Source of the DNA: Cinnamomum chago
Lineage: Eukaryota > Streptophyta > Magnoliopsida > Laurales > Lauraceae
Direction of reading: 5' to 3'
Assembly (NCBI GenBank): GCA_038049695.1
Contig: CP142457.1
Location: forward strand, 27,489,001-27,553,000
DNA: 64,000 nucleotides
The notes under the pieces were generated by a model, which saw only the letters and a program-made list of their open reading frames with translations, was not told the origin of the DNA and made no database searches. Each line of letters begins with the position of its first letter. The stretch's first letter is position 1. The translations under genes and the position numbers were made by a program. Shown in pieces: positions 11,450-22,861 of this stretch.

Positions 11450-12577
11450 CTGTTACTGTCTTAAATAGTTATAAGACTTGATTTGACGCGATAGTCTTGT
11501 GTTTGGTCTTGTGGCTTTTCGCGTATTGGTTAGGTGCATAATATTTGGTATCAAAGCCGACCGGTTCGAGGACGGAAAGGTGGTCTGTTACGATCCTAAA
11601 TTCTTTCTCTTGAAAGCTGCAAAACGGTTGTAGAAAAAAGAGTGGAAATCACCATTTCCTTGAGCCACGTAAGCACAAGTGACCCTCCAGATGCCCGTTC
11701 CATTTCTCTTTGGTTTCTTTCATCTTGAAACGCTTCTCTCACAAGTCACGACTATTCCTTTTCAATTGAAACTATTTGAGACGGCTGTCTTCCATAAAAC
11801 CCCAAGCACAAATGCCTTTTCCATCTCTCTCATCTTGGCCTTGGCTTGGGATGTCTCCCTCTTCTATCAATAGGTATGGATTTTCTTTATCTGAATAGGC
11901 TTTTTTAAGAACTTGATTTCTGATGATGCCATGGTGTAAAGCCATAATGATACAGGTCCAAAACCCTAGCCTTTGAAATCCACAGAACCCTCCAACCCAA
12001 CCGTCCCCCACCTTCCATTCACCAAAACCCTAACCCGTAGAAAAAAAAAAAATGAAGAGAAAAGAGAGAAGAAGAGGTACCTGGAACCCGAGCTTCAGCC
12101 TCCTCCATCGTTGGCTGCCGCACCGCTCCCCTGCACTCGTCGAGTGAACTGAAAAAAAAAGAAGAGTTTTCAGTGTCGTTTTTCTCTTCTCTTCGATACG
12201 AAGATCAAGACACACGTGTTATTTGAGCGTAGGCCATATCGGGCAGAGACATTGGGTCCAGTTCGGCGAAGGTTGCAAACAGGTCCACGTTCACATACTC
12301 TCTCGGGTTCGGTTGACCTGACCCATTTGAGTACGAGGCAGCAGCTTCAGTCAAACGAATCGCACGTGTCACTCCTGAGACCCTTTTTATTTAATTGATT
12401 GAGATGATATTCATCTATTAGATCCCACACAAATGGCAATATGGGTGGTTAAAAACAATTCATAAGTGGGCCCCACATAAATGTAGATACCGTGATGGTA
12501 ATGAAGGGTTTCATGTAGATGCATAACTCCACTCAATACAGAATCATCAGATTTTATTCAATCATCCAACCCACCTG
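11450..12577. other. LTR-like debris and a GC-rich exon-like block
   Basis: A second LTR-end-like phrase with ATTTGGTATCAAAGCC lies near 11550. Around 11950-12030 there is C-rich sequence with CCAAAACCCTA words. On the minus strand 12200-12085 is a GC-rich block ending GGTTCCAG then GTACCT, which looks like an exon end and splice donor. No known protein is recognised. The same arrangement recurs elsewhere in the window (see findings). Confidence 0.35.
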
Positions 12578-12691
12578 GATTAATAACTTTTAAACTATTA
12601 TAATATAAAAGAATCTTCAAAGATTAATAACTTTTAAACTATTATAATAGAAAAGAATCTTCAAAGATTAATAACTTTTAAACTATTATAA
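12578..12691. repeat. 44-bp tandem repeat, about 2.6 copies
   Basis: The unit GATTAATAACTTTTAAACTA plus an A-rich tail ending CTTCAAA repeats with starts at 12578, 12622 and 12666, each 44 bases apart and nearly identical. It is a young, AT-rich minisatellite with no coding role visible. Confidence 0.9.
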
Positions 12692-14280
12692 AAAAAAAAA
12701 AATTTAAAAAGCCTTATCTTTGAAGTAATTTCGGATCCGACTGGAAGTTGGTGAACATGTGCAATTCATGGGGATCGTGTGTTTGGTCCATTTGGATGGA
12801 CCAAGGGTGGGCCCTACTATATTGAACTTACGGAAATTTATCCTAAGCTTTAGCTTATGACAGCCTTCCCCATGTTTAAGACCATATATTAGATGTTGTA
12901 CCCATGGGAAAGATATATCTTCATTTGTACCTCTAATAAATCTATCCAATAGTTGATGTCTTCTGCACAAGAATTTTCTTACGAGATGGTAGCATAACTA
13001 ACATGTGGTATGTGATATGTCAATTCTTTCTTAAGAGAGTTTCAACTATATGATATTACTATATATCATATAATAATACGATAGTGGGCCCAACTTTTAG
13101 ATGACATGTGGGGCCATCTTTTGAGAAGTTGATTTCTAAATGGGCCCATTGAGGAGCTTTATGGGATTCTCGCAAGGCCCAGCATTAGTAGATCTGGATC
13201 ACTTGCAGTTGATGCTAGAGATCAAGGGTGAGGATATATGCTGAAGCACCATCATGAGCACAAATTTGCTGCATCCTTACCATTCACCAAAATGAAGCAG
13301 GTCCTGTACTGATCAGATCTGTTGCAGTTTCACATGCTCGTTGGATGTTGATGGTTCAAGAACCTTTTCTAACCATCTGATCTCTCACATGCAATGATTT
13401 GCCCGGCAGCCCAAAGTCATTTACTATTCGGATTAATTGACAGGTATCATCATTAAATTATGGATAATGAGTAAAAAAACAGTCCCATCAAATTATTTGA
13501 ATCCTTTATTTTGCCTATGCAAAAGCCTCACCTACCAAATGCGGGGGGAAGGCAAAGACTTCACGCGCCCGGGGAATAGTCTGTTCTTGAAGAAGCCGGA
13601 CACCCTCGTCACCAAAAAAGAAATCGGATCTTTCTGAGGGAGTGGGACCCAAGATAAAGATCAATAGGTAAGAGGAAATTATTGAGATTATTGATAAAGA
13701 AAACAGGAAAGAAATTTTTTGAGGCAAGGATAAAATAGAATCCACTGCACTTGTGAATCTGTTTTTATATTTTGAATGCAAAATTATATAGAGGAAAAGA
13801 TAAAAAAAGAGAATCTATCCCTAGGCATGTGTGAAACAGAGGTGCCAACACCAACACTACTTAACCATGAGTGTGTTGGCTACGAGCTACCTAGCAATTA
13901 TTTGGACAAATCATCACTGCATTACGAGCATTCCTTATTCAGGTCTGGTTAGGCTGGGCTTAGGGCATTCTATCACTTAACCAAGCACGGCCCAAATATT
14001 AAATGACCCATTTATATGTCCAAGCCCGGCTTGAAGCAGGCTGGGCCTGATCAGTCCTGGCCCATGAACAAACCCAGCAACAGATTGAATTTGGTACAAG
14101 TTGGGCTAACCTAAACTCATCCTGTCTCACATTTACCTTGCCCTAAACCAACCCAACAATGAAGGGTTTATGTTTTGAGATGACAACAGGGTTGGGCTTT
14201 GGCCATGTTTAAAGGATTTCAGTAACTCAAGTTTGGCTAACCCAAACCCATCCCTGGTCGTGTAGATTGTTTACGGGCTC
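12692..14280. other. intergenic repeat-like sequence, no gene seen
   Basis: No recognisable protein. Repeated phrases such as GTGGGCCC and, from about 13940, GGCTGGGC / GCCCGGC words suggest old non-autonomous DNA transposon sequence, into which the hAT-type element at 14289 was inserted. Confidence 0.35.
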
Positions 14281-14288
14281 ACTAGCCT

Positions 14289-15304
14289 ATAGTGCTACAC
14301 AAAAAATCCGGTATCACCGCAAAACCGAACCGAACCGACCTAACCGGGCGGTTCGGATCGGTTTATAGTAGATCGGTTTGGTTAACGGTTTGAAAATCAT
14401 AAAAACCGCTTACATCGGTCGGTTATCGGTTTGAACCCACGGTTAACCGCTTAAACCGAACCGACCGTATGTAATAACTTAAGTGTTGCTTTTTTACTAT
14501 TTTAGCCTTATGATTTCGTCTTTTACTACTTTCAAAGTTACATTCCACAACTCCATTCTCACATGAACTTAACCGTCTAACACTGCCTCAATGCATCTCC
14601 TCTAATCTCTCAAATGCTTTTGATACTTCATTGCAGATGGAGGGATTACTGTACATGGTGTTTTCCTTCCATCATAATTCCTACCTTGTTTCAATGAAGT
14701 TTTTATCAGAATGCTAGACTCTTGAAAATGCTAGAAAAACCAGTAGAACTTAGCCTTTTGATGGTTGGTTTTGGTCTCACATAACCAATGTGTTGAGAAA
14801 CCTTCATTTCTGAAAAATACAGTGAGTTCTGATACAGATTCCATTTGTGTGTGATTTTTATTGAAATGAACTATTATTCTATTGTAATTCCAAATGGTAT
14901 AATGCAGAATGAATGTTTCACTGCAAGTTTTTTTTTTTTTTTTTTGTGTGCTTACATTTAGTTAAAACTCTCTTTTTGGAGTAGAATTATATTTGATATG
15001 CGTTTAGTTCAGTCTGAAATGTTGGATTTTTATGTTTGCACTAAACATGGGAATAAATGCAAAGGACGGGGTATTATCATTTTGAAATTTTCAATGTTTG
15101 ATTTTCAAAAAAAATAAAATAAAAAACAACGGTTTAACCGACCGAACCGAACCGAACTAACCGACTGAACCGAACCGAATTGATTCGATTCGGTTTATGC
15201 CCTCTCCATGGGTCGGATCGGATCCGTCAATTAAAAAACTGACAGGTTCGGTTTGGTTGTTGGTTTTAGTGTTAAACCGATCCGAACCGCCCATGTTCAG
15301 CCCT
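14289..15304. mobile_element. non-autonomous hAT-type element
   Basis: Flanked by the perfect 8-base duplication ACTAGCCT (14281-14288 and 15305-15312), the size used by hAT transposases. The ends are imperfect inverted repeats (left TAGTGCTACACA, right read in reverse TAGGGCTGAACA), followed on both sides by long subterminal runs of CGGTT / AACCG words. The 1-kb middle has no transposase-like frame, so it would need an enzyme from elsewhere. It lies about 480 bases beyond the 3' end of the SRD2-like gene. Confidence 0.85.
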
Positions 15305-15312
15305 ACTAGCCT

Positions 15313-15784
15313 GATCCCAAACAAAAATAAAAACAAACTTGAAACTCAGCTTGTGACTCGACCCTTTCTTGAATAAGTCACAAAATAACTAATCCACCTA
15401 GAACAGGATATATCAGAACAATCTTTCAAACGCCATTCCTGTAAAGCTTGTACAGGTGGGGGGCATGGATTTTGAAATTTGAGACTTTGTCCGATGGGTG
15501 AAGGCCCCAAATGGAGAGCTAAGATAATGTTTTAGAGCATATCATTATTATTCAAGAAGGGGAATAAAGAGATGCTGCTTTGTGACATTTCATTTTGGAG
15601 CAAATGCAGAATCAATTAATACATGCTTGATGGTTCTACGACGAGGTAAACTGGAGAAGAACAAGAGTTACTAAATAGTTTAAAAAAAAAAAAAAGAGTA
15701 GAATATGTGATCTGCCAGTCAGTGCAGGATGATAATAGAGAATATACAAGTACACTTAAAATAAAATAACAAAATCACTGCAAA
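15313..15784. other. 3' flank of the SRD2-like gene
   Basis: Low-complexity flank with an A-run at 15682-15696. It would hold the 3' UTR of the minus-strand gene. No other feature was recognised. Confidence 0.4.
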
Positions 15785-17263
15785 CTAAACCTCAAGATGA
15801 TAATCATATACTTCAAATTCAGTATACAACAAGGATCCATCTTCCGAATAGTGTAGAAGGAAATAGCAGCTTTCGCAGAAATAGCAAGGATTGTCCTCCG
15901 CCCATTTATCATCAACAGTCACCTTTGTTGCTCGAAAGGTCCTGCAAACAGAGCATTTCCGCCACCGAGCTTGCAGCTGAAATGTGACGATGGGATATGT
16001 GGCCTGGTTCTGTACATCATCTGGGTGAATCAATCGCATGTCTCTTATCACCATAATATGCCTACAATCACCCTGGTGACAGTAGAGGTATCCAGAACCC
16101 AAACGGAAACGCAAGTCACAGAATCGAGTTTTATGCATCTCCGAAGCTTTAAATTGGGGGAGGGCAGCAATTGTCTCACTCCCAAACAGTGCTTTGTTCT
16201 TCTTTTGTGGGTCTCCGGATATAGTAATGCACTCCCATTTTTCAAGTGCTTCTTCCTTATGGTTTCTGAGCCAGTTGAAAATAGGTTCACTATAATCTAT
16301 AGCAGCAGGATCCCTCAAATCATTGCAGAACACGTCTTCAATGAGGAAATATCCGGAAGGATCATGCTGCCCTGCTTTTCTCATCAACTGGTCTGTCATG
16401 CAATAGATCTTATCCCTGAACTCACTGAGGGTTTGCCTTCCTAAAACCAAGAATTCTTGGGTCTTTGTATGGGTTTTACTATTATGATATATCTCAATGC
16501 TAAGAACGGTTTCTGGATTATTCATTGGCACATATTCATGTGTGCTTGATGACTTAACCTTCATTGCAGAAGATATGAACCTAAGGGACCTCATCTTTTC
16601 AACTTTCTCCGCAATTGAAATTGTACCTTCAACGGTATTCACATTGAATGAATGTAGTCTAGCTGCTGCTTTGTCTTCATCCTGTTTTCGCTTTATTTTT
16701 GCAAGCTCCTCAACTCTTTCCATGTAAACACTTTCTAATTCTACAAAACGGTTATCTTTGTCAAAGGTTCTCCCCTTTCTCTTCCTCTTTTTTGAGCCTT
16801 GTTGATCCATGTTTTCTAAAGAATTTCCGCTATGCACTCTAAGGCGAGATTCATTCAAGGACTCATGAGACTTTGTAGTGTTGCTTTCATTTCTTGAATT
16901 TTCTAAACAAGCGGTTTCATTGTTTGGCATTTGACATCCATTTGCCTGCATCTCATTAGAGTTGTCCTCTGGAATTTGCAATGAACTTTCAATTAGCTCA
17001 GTATCCTTACATGCTTCTTTGAAAGCTTTGTCTACCAGCTCTTCTTCGCTGAGAACTTTAAGCTCATCAACCGAGAGCTCGTCATCAAATTCTGTAGTTG
17101 AATCCGTGAACAGTTCTGCTTCCAAGGCATGGAGTCCTTGGATGATGGAGAATTTGAATTCTTGGATGGTTGTGAGGGGACCGATGAGATTGGGAACAAA
17201 GATGGGCCCACCAAGAGCACATGAAGGTTGGTGATCTTCCTCTTGATATTCTACAATCTCCAT
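15785..17263 (-). CDS. SRD2: snRNA-activating protein complex subunit 3 (SNAP50/SRD2)
   Basis: A 492-residue intronless reading frame. SNAPc binds the upstream sequence element of snRNA promoters, and the Arabidopsis homologue SRD2 is needed for snRNA transcription and cell-proliferation competence. The C-terminal half matches the SNAP50 family. Zinc-ligand-like residues are C395, C400, H402, C437, C440, C460, C463 and C466 (CHQGDCRH, CSVC, CYFCESC), all present. The N-terminal ~150 residues are acidic and low in complexity. A basic cluster KKRKRKGR at 158-165 looks like a nuclear signal, and 174-203 is a charged, probably helical stretch. The frame is uninterrupted from ATG to stop and ends with a conserved-looking YDYHLEV tail. 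There is no poly(A) trace downstream on its strand, so nothing marks it as a processed copy. It is longer than the Arabidopsis protein as I recall it, mainly in the N-terminal part. Confidence 0.92.
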   Translation of the reverse strand: MEIVEYQEEDHQPSCALGGPIFVPNLIGPLTTIQEFKFSIIQGLHALEAELFTDSTTEFDDELSVDELKVLSEEELVDKAFKEACKDTELIESSLQIPEDNSNEMQANGCQMPNNETACLENSRNESNTTKSHESLNESRLRVHSGNSLENMDQQGSKKRKRKGRTFDKDNRFVELESVYMERVEELAKIKRKQDEDKAAARLHSFNVNTVEGTISIAEKVEKMRSLRFISSAMKVKSSSTHEYVPMNNPETVLSIEIYHNSKTHTKTQEFLVLGRQTLSEFRDKIYCMTDQLMRKAGQHDPSGYFLIEDVFCNDLRDPAAIDYSEPIFNWLRNHKEEALEKWECITISGDPQKKNKALFGSETIAALPQFKASEMHKTRFCDLRFRLGSGYLYCHQGDCRHIMVIRDMRLIHPDDVQNQATYPIVTFQLQARWRKCSVCRTFRATKVTVDDKWAEDNPCYFCESCYFLLHYSEDGSLLYTEFEVYDYHLEV

Positions 17264-17827
17264 ATCTTCCGACTCACTTGTTTGGAGAGGGCTTTTTTGA
17301 GGTTTTTCTTTCGATGTTTAAACACCTGAACCACGAAGAATGTTCAGTATGGATAGAGAATACACAAGTTTTGTAATAGAATATTCAACATATCAGGAAG
17401 TTTGAGGTGTAAAATTAGTTAAGTAATTGAATATAGGAAAATCTGATTTTTTTTAAGATCAATATAGGATAATCTGATTGGATTTGTAATTTTGGGAATA
17501 GGTTTGTTAGGATCCAAGATGGTATTGATTTGATTAGATGTGACTAGTTTTCATTTATTTTATCTCGTTAGGAGTGTATTTTGATTGGGTGTGTATTTTG
17601 ATATTTCTCATGTAACTTGCACAATCTCAAGCTTCAGTACTCTTCTTGCACAAGTGTGTGCAAGTTATAGGAGAGCTGGCAACTCTCTCCACAAGTGTAT
17701 GTGCAAGTTACAAGAGTTAGCAACTCCCTCATAGATTATCTCCTTATCATATTGTACTGAGTTTTTCTTAAATTCAATCCAACATTGAGTACAGCTTCAA
17801 TAAGCGTCAAATTGGGGAGTGCGTGAA
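17264..17827. promoter_or_regulatory. upstream region of the SRD2-like gene, with a local duplication
   Basis: Contains the 5' UTR and presumably the promoter of the minus-strand gene; no core element can be assigned with confidence. At about 17648-17731 a ~42-bp phrase with CACAAGTGT, GTGCAAGTTA and GCAACTC is duplicated in tandem. The stretch 17480-17800 also resembles an LTR fragment, but no partner was found. Confidence 0.35.
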
Positions 17828-17837
17828 GTGCCAGCCC

Positions 17838-19188
17838 AATGTTTTGAAAAGCGAGAGGCGCATCAAAGCGCTAAGGTCTCCTGGGGCCTAAGAGCTAAGG
17901 CTCGAGGCGAGGCGCGGGCTTCATTGAAGCGAGGCCCACATTATAGATAAAATATATATATTTTAGTATAGATACACAATTCACAAATTAGAAGAGCAAA
18001 AAAGAAGAGGAATATTAGAAGAGCTCTAAAAGTCATAAAGCATCCATCACTGTAAATGCTAAACATTCAACAAAAGTACCAACAAAAGTACAAAAGTGTG
18101 ACACCATACATAAAACCACCACACAAAAATACTTCAAAGTCAAAGCAACAACACAGATGCTCCGAAGGACGACCTAACAGCTGCAGGAAATAAAAATAGC
18201 AGCAGAGCAAAAAAACAAAATGAACAAGTAGATTTACAGCAGCCAAACAACGTAAAAAAAAAAAAAAAAAAAAGAAAGAAAGCATGATCTGATTGATGAA
18301 CAGGAAAAAAAAAAAAAAAAAAAGAAAATTAGTGGCAGGAAATCAGTGGCAACTACAGCAATAGAAAGAAAACAGCAGCAGCAGCATTATTCAGATCAGC
18401 AGCAGGGAAAAAGAAAAAAAAAAAACAGCTGCAGAAAAAAAAAGGCAGCAGAAACTGAAGGATGCACGAAAAAAAAAACAGAATGTAGCAGCAGCAATAG
18501 AAAGAACACAATGCACCAAAAAAAAAAAAAACAGCAGCAAGAACACTGTCAAGACCAGACGCAGAGATCACCAAAAAAAAAAGAATGTAGCAGCAGAACA
18601 AAAAAAAAAAAAAAGAAAGAAAAGAAACAGCAGCAGCACAAGAAACATCAGAAAAGAAAACAGAACAAAAAAAAAAAAAACAGAGAGAGAGAACAGAAAA
18701 CAGTAGCAGCAGAAGAAAAGGGAAAGAAAGAAACGAAACAAAAAGAAAGGAAAGAACGTGATGTACCTGGCACCTGCGCGGCGGCGGAAGAGCAGCTTCT
18801 TCCTCTTCGTCGTCGTCGTCGTGTTCTTCTTCTTCTTCTGCTTCCAGCGACTCCCTGCTTCCAGCGATTCCTCTTTTTTTTCTTTTGTTTTTGTTTCGTT
18901 AAGTCACCTAGGGCACGATATATGCCCTTTTTTGTTGGGCTGGGCCGCTGGACTGCTGGGCTGTTGGGCTGGATCATTTTCTAACTTAAGACCATTGACT
19001 GTTGGGCTGGATCATTTTATTTTATTTTTTTAAAATCTTAAGTTTTGGGCCTCATTGACCGAAGCCCACTAGGCGCGCGCCTCATGCCTCATCCAAAGGC
19101 GCGCGCCTTATGCGCTTTTACTGCGCCTTATTTACGTCGCCTCGCCCCAAAGGCTTTAAAGCGCTACATGTGCGCCTTTAACAACATT
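17838..19188. mobile_element. Mutator-like (MULE) non-autonomous element with GCGCC-rich ends
   Basis: Bounded by the perfect 10-base duplication GTGCCAGCCC (17828-17837 and 19189-19198), in the 9-11 base range of Mutator-like elements. The termini begin AATGTT on both sides when read inward, followed by A-rich then GCG words: left AATGTTTTGAAAAGCG, right AATGTTGTTAAAGGCG. The subterminal ~100 bases on each side are packed with GCGCCT, AGGCGCGCGCCT and GAGGCGAGGCG words that pair with each other. There is no transposase frame. The interior has a long A-rich and CAG/GCA-rich tract (18240-18740) and, at 18770-18860, a GC-rich block that on the minus strand ends GCAGGTGCCAG then GTACAT, like an exon end with a splice donor. 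This may be captured gene sequence (Pack-MULE-like), which is inference. Confidence 0.88.
18240..18740. repeat. A-rich and CAG-rich low-complexity tract
   Basis: Alternates A-runs of 8-20 bases with GCAGCAGCA-like words. Its long plus-strand frame (lysine- and glutamine-rich) is a composition artefact, with no domain. It lies inside the MULE. Confidence 0.9.
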
Positions 19189-19213
19189 GTGCCAGCCCAT
19201 CTAGTATTGAGTG

Positions 19214-20165
19214 CATGGATTAAAATCTCGGCCGAGACCGGTTCATCTCGGCCGAGATGAACCAGTCTCGGCCGTGACCGGTCCGATATCTCGCTGAGAT
19301 ATCGGACTCGGTCCAGATTCTCCAAAATCTCGGCCATCTCGGCCGAGATTTTCAATATCTCGGTATTTTTTTCATCTCGGCCGAGATATCGGCCGAGATG
19401 ACCATTATCTCGGGTTTTTTTTTTTTTTTTTTTATTTATTTATTTTTATAGATGAAGCATAGAGGTTTGTCACTTACTCACTTGTATAATTGTGTTGTTT
19501 TCTTCATTTATAAGTTAGATATATATACTTTCATGCTAGATCTACTTATACACATGATTTTGAAAAAAAATTTCAATTTTTTTTATTTTCGGATTTTTTA
19601 ATATTTGAATTATAATATATCATTTTTTGGGGATTTCATCATAAATATGTTGTTTTAATGATTCATGATCATTGTATGGTGTGTAAATGATAGATCTACA
19701 TACTTTTATGTTAGATCTATATATTTAGGATTTTGAAAATGATATTATTAATTTTTGTTTTGCAAAAAATAATAGTTGTTACTTGTTAGGATATTTGTGA
19801 TACCAAAGGCTTATTAATAGTATGTAGATGATATATCTACATCTACTCATAGTCATAAATAATGTTTGCATTATATGAAATACTGGGAAAAAGATAGTGA
19901 ACTGCGAGTCTGTAACACAGACAGGACTCATAACTTAAGGTGACCGAGATTTTGATTTATTGTTGTTACTAATGGAAACAAATATAGTTTTCCAGCATTT
20001 TCTAATATTCTGGATTTTTTGGATATTTTTGCGAAATTTTTTGGATTAAAAAAAAAATTCACACCGCGATGACCGCGACGGACCGATATCCGCGACCGAT
20101 ACCGATATCATATCGGTTTTTCGGCCCGGCCGATACCGCGACCGAGACCGAGATTTTAAACCATG
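19214..20165. mobile_element. non-autonomous hAT-like element with dense palindromes
   Basis: Flanked by a perfect 8-base duplication ATTGAGTG (19206-19213 and 20166-20173). The termini are inverted repeats: left CATGGATTAAAATCTCGG, right read in reverse CATGGTTTAAAATCTCGG. The first ~200 bases hold many copies of the self-complementary word ATCTCGGCCGAGAT and relatives (CCGATATCTCG). The last ~110 hold CGATACCGA and CCGCGACCG words. The middle is AT-rich without a coding frame. It lies only 15 bases beyond the right duplication of the MULE. Confidence 0.88.
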
Positions 20166-20173
20166 ATTGAGTG

Positions 20174-21290
20174 TTAACTGGTTGAATTGATGATAGGAAA
20201 TCCAAAGGGGGCTGCAATAGTCACATCTCCAAAAATTCCATTAAGGTGTACCTCTTGGTAGGAGATATTCTCTATCTATATGTATATCTTTACCAAAGAA
20301 GTCTGTACCCAAAAATCAGAGGTCTCCACTCGAACTATCACCAATATAAACGATGATAAGGACAAGATTAAATAGAATCTCGAAGATAACAGGTCACGGT
20401 TAGAACAAAATATATAATGCTAGACCAAAAACAGAAAAGTATCCTCAAGTCTTGGGTATGTGCAAGTCAAATTCATAACCTCGTGATACAGAACCATTAA
20501 TTTGATGGTCACACTGTGGATTCACCCAAAATATAGTTCTTACTAACAAATGTTTATGCTTTGCCTGACAACTTCAAAGTTCTAGGTATAAAATGATTTG
20601 AGAGAGAGAGAGAGGACATGGTACTCCATAGAACCTAATGTTGAGGACAGTCGAGAATCATGTGAATATATTAAACAAACAAAAGCAAAAAATTACCATC
20701 CCAAGATTCCAAATTAACTTATTATTCCATAAATTAACTTAAAATAAGTTCGCGTATTTTTCAAATTTTTTTATGATTTAAGTGAAATTAGACACGACCC
20801 CCAAAGTTCACTGCTCAAGTCACTGAGTCACTCCACTCAGTGAGTCCAAGTCACAAGTTGGCAAGCTATGCATGTTGAGACTTCTGATATCACATTGAGT
20901 AAGTAACTAAACCAACAAGAAGATAGTTTTTGTTTGCTAGACATGCATGTTTCACAGTTGCTACTAGTTGACGGATAACCTGGTTTGTATGTTAGCATAG
21001 CTTACTTGATTCACTATAATGAGTATGCTCATAAGCATTAACTATTAAAAAGTAAAGCCAAAGCAGAAAACAGTTGAAGAATAAATTAAAAAAAAAACTG
21101 ATATTGAATGAATATGCACCTTTACTAGAAAGTCATTTACGCAATCCAAAAGGATATATGTGATACTGGAGTTTGAACAAAAAAAAAAAGTGAAACCAAG
21201 ATAATGACTAAAAGTAGTTATTTTGATAAAGAAACAACATATCAAGCTAATAAGTAAAATATGCGGGTAAATATGGAATATGGTACTTGA
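20174..21290. other. intergenic, no gene seen
   Basis: AT-rich with a short GA run at about 20601 and several A-runs. No protein or RNA gene was recognised on either strand. Confidence 0.45.
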
Positions 21291-22000
21291 GAATGAAGTT
21301 TATTTTATGCAATTTCTTAATTTAAAACAAGGTGAGTTGTCTGTTTTACAATACTCTGACCAATTTTCAAGGCTCCAAAATGCATGTAGAATGGAGGATG
21401 ATGAGCAACATGATTTCATTAGTTTTGTATGAAGCTATATAGTGTAAAAAATGAAAGACTACAAGACCATTCATGAGGCATATTGGGAAACAATTCGTGT
21501 AGAGCGCATGCTTAAACGATCTTACGTGGGCAAAGTTATGCCTCAAGATGTACAGTTACCTCAAATAATAGCTGACCACCATATTGAGGAACCAGTGGCA
21601 GAATATATTCAGACTGAGAAACTAGAGGAAACCACTTCTATGGGTAATGGTGATATACAAGTGGCTAGGGAAGAAGCATCAGTTGTTGAAATTCCCCACA
21701 TTCATTCTCACTTTGATTTTGTCTTCAAATGTCAACAATGGAAACTGGGAGATGAAGAACGGATAGTCATAGATTGTGATTTGATGGTGCAGGTTCTACA
21801 AGTAAGGCACCCAATGGTTCAATTGCACATCAACACAATTTCCAGCCATCACAGGTAGCTATACATGAAGCTATACAAGGAAGCTGCAGATGGACCTACA
21901 AACTGCAGCACTTCGCAAGAAGGGAGCACAAGAAGCCTCAGAAGACTGCAGCAGTTTGTCTGCATACCACAGTCCATTGTGTAGCACATAAAGATGTTTG
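21290..22000 (+). mobile_element. gypsy-type gag relic
   Basis: Encodes EAYWETIRVERMLKRS, which matches the gag stretch AYLEAIRVERMLRKS in the LTR element at 56608-61324 (minus strand) and a third relic near 27130. Further along is a low-similarity equivalent of the spacer following it. An old broken copy of that family; ends not defined. Confidence 0.6.
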
Positions 22001-22044
22001 CATCGAAGCTAATGCCTGCAGGAAGATGTCCTGTGAAGATGTCC

Positions 22045-22180
22045 GACTCAAACCAACGCCTTTCTTCATGGAATCTTATTGGAAGATATATACATGACTC
22101 AACCTATTGGGTTTATTGATCCTTCTTTTCCAAACCATTTATGCAAGTTACACAAGTCCTTGTATGGTTTCAAGATTTTC
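22045..22180 (+). mobile_element. copia reverse transcriptase fragment
   Basis: Translates to a stretch with [20 protein letters not shown] and [11 protein letters not shown], the hallmark run of copia reverse transcriptase. A second copy of its CCTTTCTTCATGGAATC phrase lies at about 22368. Short fossil piece with no LTRs assigned. Confidence 0.7.
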
Positions 22181-22462
22181 AATCCCATACTCCACTACCC
22201 AAATTTAGAGTAAACAATCCAAAGTTCAAATGCTAAAAAAAAATTCAAATCAAGATCTCCATTGTTCAAATTCAGAATAAAGAAAATCCAAAATACAATT
22301 CAAAAATTCAAATACGTAATTTTTCAAACCAAAATAAGATGAATCAAGTTTCCGACTCAGACCAACACCTTTCTTCATGGAATCTCCATTGATCGCATAC
22401 TTTTTTTTATAATAAAGAATTCTGGTTTCCCATTGAAAGCATCAACCAAAAGTTACAGACTG

Positions 22463-22861
22463 CTAAAATAACCTGTGTTTCTTTCTTGAATCAACCTTGG
22501 ATCTCATAGGGTGAATTGTAATGTACTTTAGAAAACTCAGCCAAAGTTCACGCTGTGGAGCCTCATCCCGTGGAATAATTTCAACAAAGCAGGTGTACCG
22601 AAATTAAATAAGATAATCTCCCCATTCCCCAGATTTTGCCATTTTCTTGCAATAACTTTTGTACAACATGGGAACATAACCTTCAAACAAAGAACAGAAT
22701 TGTTTAAGCTGTTTCACTATTTCTTTTCGCATGTACTTGTGATGCTCTGGTGACTTGCACATTTGATCTGAAAGGACACGAAACTGACAGTTGCCATCCC
22801 CAGATACCTTTACTTCATATAATCCATATACATTAAGCCTTTGGAGCAATTTTGTATTACC
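22463..22861 (-). pseudogene. OTU-domain deubiquitinase pseudogene
   Basis: Encodes the N-terminal core of a plant OTU cysteine protease: QRLNVYGLYEVKVSGDGNCQ (DGNC holds the catalytic Cys), followed by LSDQM, SPEHHKYMRKEIVKQL, GYVPMLYK and KKMAKSGEWGD. It then continues in the same frame with TCFVEIIPRDEAPQRELWLS and ends KKHRLF-stop, resembling the C-terminus of this family. About 17 codons of the middle are missing between GEWGD and TCFVEI, with a TAA at the joint, and the segment carrying the catalytic His appears degraded. The joined look suggests a processed or internally deleted copy, and a short A-run (about 22403-22410 on the plus strand as T's) lies downstream. Cysteine OTUs remove ubiquitin from substrates; this copy cannot make the full enzyme. 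Confidence 0.8.

Noticed and set aside
18346-18984. 212-residue Lys/Gln-rich open frame
   Set aside because: It comes from A-runs and CAG-like repeats inside a MULE. No domain, and the opposite strand is equally open.
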